Shown: in pieces, positions 37,080-37,537 of the stretch
Position numbering within the stretch: the stretch's first letter is position 1
How the letters are laid out: each line of letters starts with the position of its first letter
Origin: a virus
Direction: 5' to 3' (one strand)
Virus record (IMG/VR): IMGVR_UViG_3300046003_003813
Coordinates: 1 to 37,537 of that record
Length of the DNA stretch: 37,537 nt
The notes under the pieces: generated by a model
Databases searched by the model: none
The model's input: only the letters and a program-made list of their open reading frames with translations
Told to the model about the DNA's origin: nothing
Position numbers and translations under genes: made by a program

Positions 37080-37537
37080 ATGGCTTGTGATATAACAAAA
37101 GGCAGGGCGTTACCCTGTAAAGATTCAAGAATAGGAATTAAGAGCGTAGACTTCGCAGTCTATAACGATGCAGTATTTACGGTTACATCTGGCGAGGTTA
37201 CATCGATACCTGCAAGTATTACAGCGGTGTTTAGATACCAAGTAAAAGGCACGGGAAATAAGTTTGAAGATGTAGGAACGATTAACACTGAAAACAGAAC
37301 GGTAGAGTTTAAAAAATCGTTGTCTTTAGTACTTCCAAAATTAGGAGTAACAAGTGATGTAGAACTTTCTGCTTTATTGTATGGTAGAGTTTACGCATTT
37401 GTAAGAGACTACAACGGTAATGTAATTGTTTGCGGTATTGATTCAGGAATGGATGCAACAGTACTAAACAAATCAACAGATACACAAGGGTATTCTATTA
37501 CATTAGAAGCGTTAGATAAAGTGGTTTCTCCATCTTT
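37080..37537 (+). CDS. Virion structural protein, 5' part (continues at window start)
   Basis: Starts MACDITKGRALPCKDSRIGI; 152 full codons plus two bases are present before the window ends, and the remaining frame is at 158-218. It is beta-rich, with a C-terminal part (LLYGRVYAFVRDYNGNVIVC, then GYSITLEALDK) that resembles tail-tube or head-tail joining proteins placed after capsid genes in Bacteroidetes phages. Tail tube is the more attractive option because no other tube gene is evident. Confidence 0.75.
   Translation, partial: MACDITKGRALPCKDSRIGIKSVDFAVYNDAVFTVTSGEVTSIPASITAVFRYQVKGTGNKFEDVGTINTENRTVEFKKSLSLVLPKLGVTSDVELSALLYGRVYAFVRDYNGNVIVCGIDSGMDATVLNKSTDTQGYSITLEALDKVVSPS
37392..37537 (+). 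repeat. Terminal redundancy, right copy
   Basis: Identical over 146 bases to 12-157. See the left copy: it shows that the window closes into a circle with an offset of 37,380 bases. Confidence 0.93.

Overview
The window is one essentially complete genome of a temperate tailed phage whose host is probably a member of the Bacteroidetes, most likely Flavobacteriaceae. The evidence is strong A+T richness, many promoters with the Bacteroidetes -7 element TAnnTTTG, very short leaders, and protein types typical of Flavobacterium-like prophages. Bases 12-157 recur exactly at 37392-37537, and the reading frame running off the right end continues in frame on the left. The molecule is therefore circular or circularly permuted, about 37,380 bp, with a capsid-adjacent gene split by the window edges. 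Tail chaperone, tape-measure and spike genes without any sheath gene suggest a siphovirus.

Layout: (1) 613-7773, late operon with portal, connector, beta-helix tail spike, holins, GH24 endolysin, baseplate-like protein and collagen-like fibre. (2) 7793-11266, a one-molecule spanin candidate, small genes, a metallophosphoesterase, a GIY-YIG endonuclease gene behind a structured leader, and a terminator. (3) 11350-13534 leftward lysogeny block: tyrosine integrase and two HTH regulators, facing rightward early promoters that share direct-repeat operators. (4) 13650-20611 early genes: small proteins, ERF annealing protein, SSB-like protein, NinB, VRR-NUC nuclease, replisome organiser with a candidate internal origin, and a RecA-fold ATPase. 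(5) 20613-23363, an array resembling integron gene cassettes: four attC-like hairpins with matched R'/R'' boxes flank small genes and two DNA methyltransferase genes, with no integron integrase in the window. (6) 23417-25749: a small gene broken by an HNH endonuclease module, an ECF-like sigma factor and a lipoprotein. (7) 25764-37537: terminase, tail genes (including a -1 frameshift chaperone), tape measure, protease/scaffold and capsid.

How it works together: three late operons begin with the same bipartite element, TGATACA-N11-TTACGTT, 27-28 bp upstream of the -10-like core's following start codon region and almost touching the ATG. This resembles an ECF-type promoter (TGATAC-N15-CGTT), and the phage carries an ECF-like sigma gene just before the terminase, so a sigma-driven late switch is the simplest model. 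A related 16-bp motif (TTACGTTRTTRTATTA) also lies upstream of six middle/early TAnnTTTG promoters. Two of those promoters begin transcripts that would fold at once into an H-type pseudoknot, one before the replication operon and one before the HNH gene.

The most unusual elements are the cassette array inside a phage, the phage-specific late promoter, and the twin 5'-end pseudoknots. All functional calls are from reading the sequence; no database search was run.
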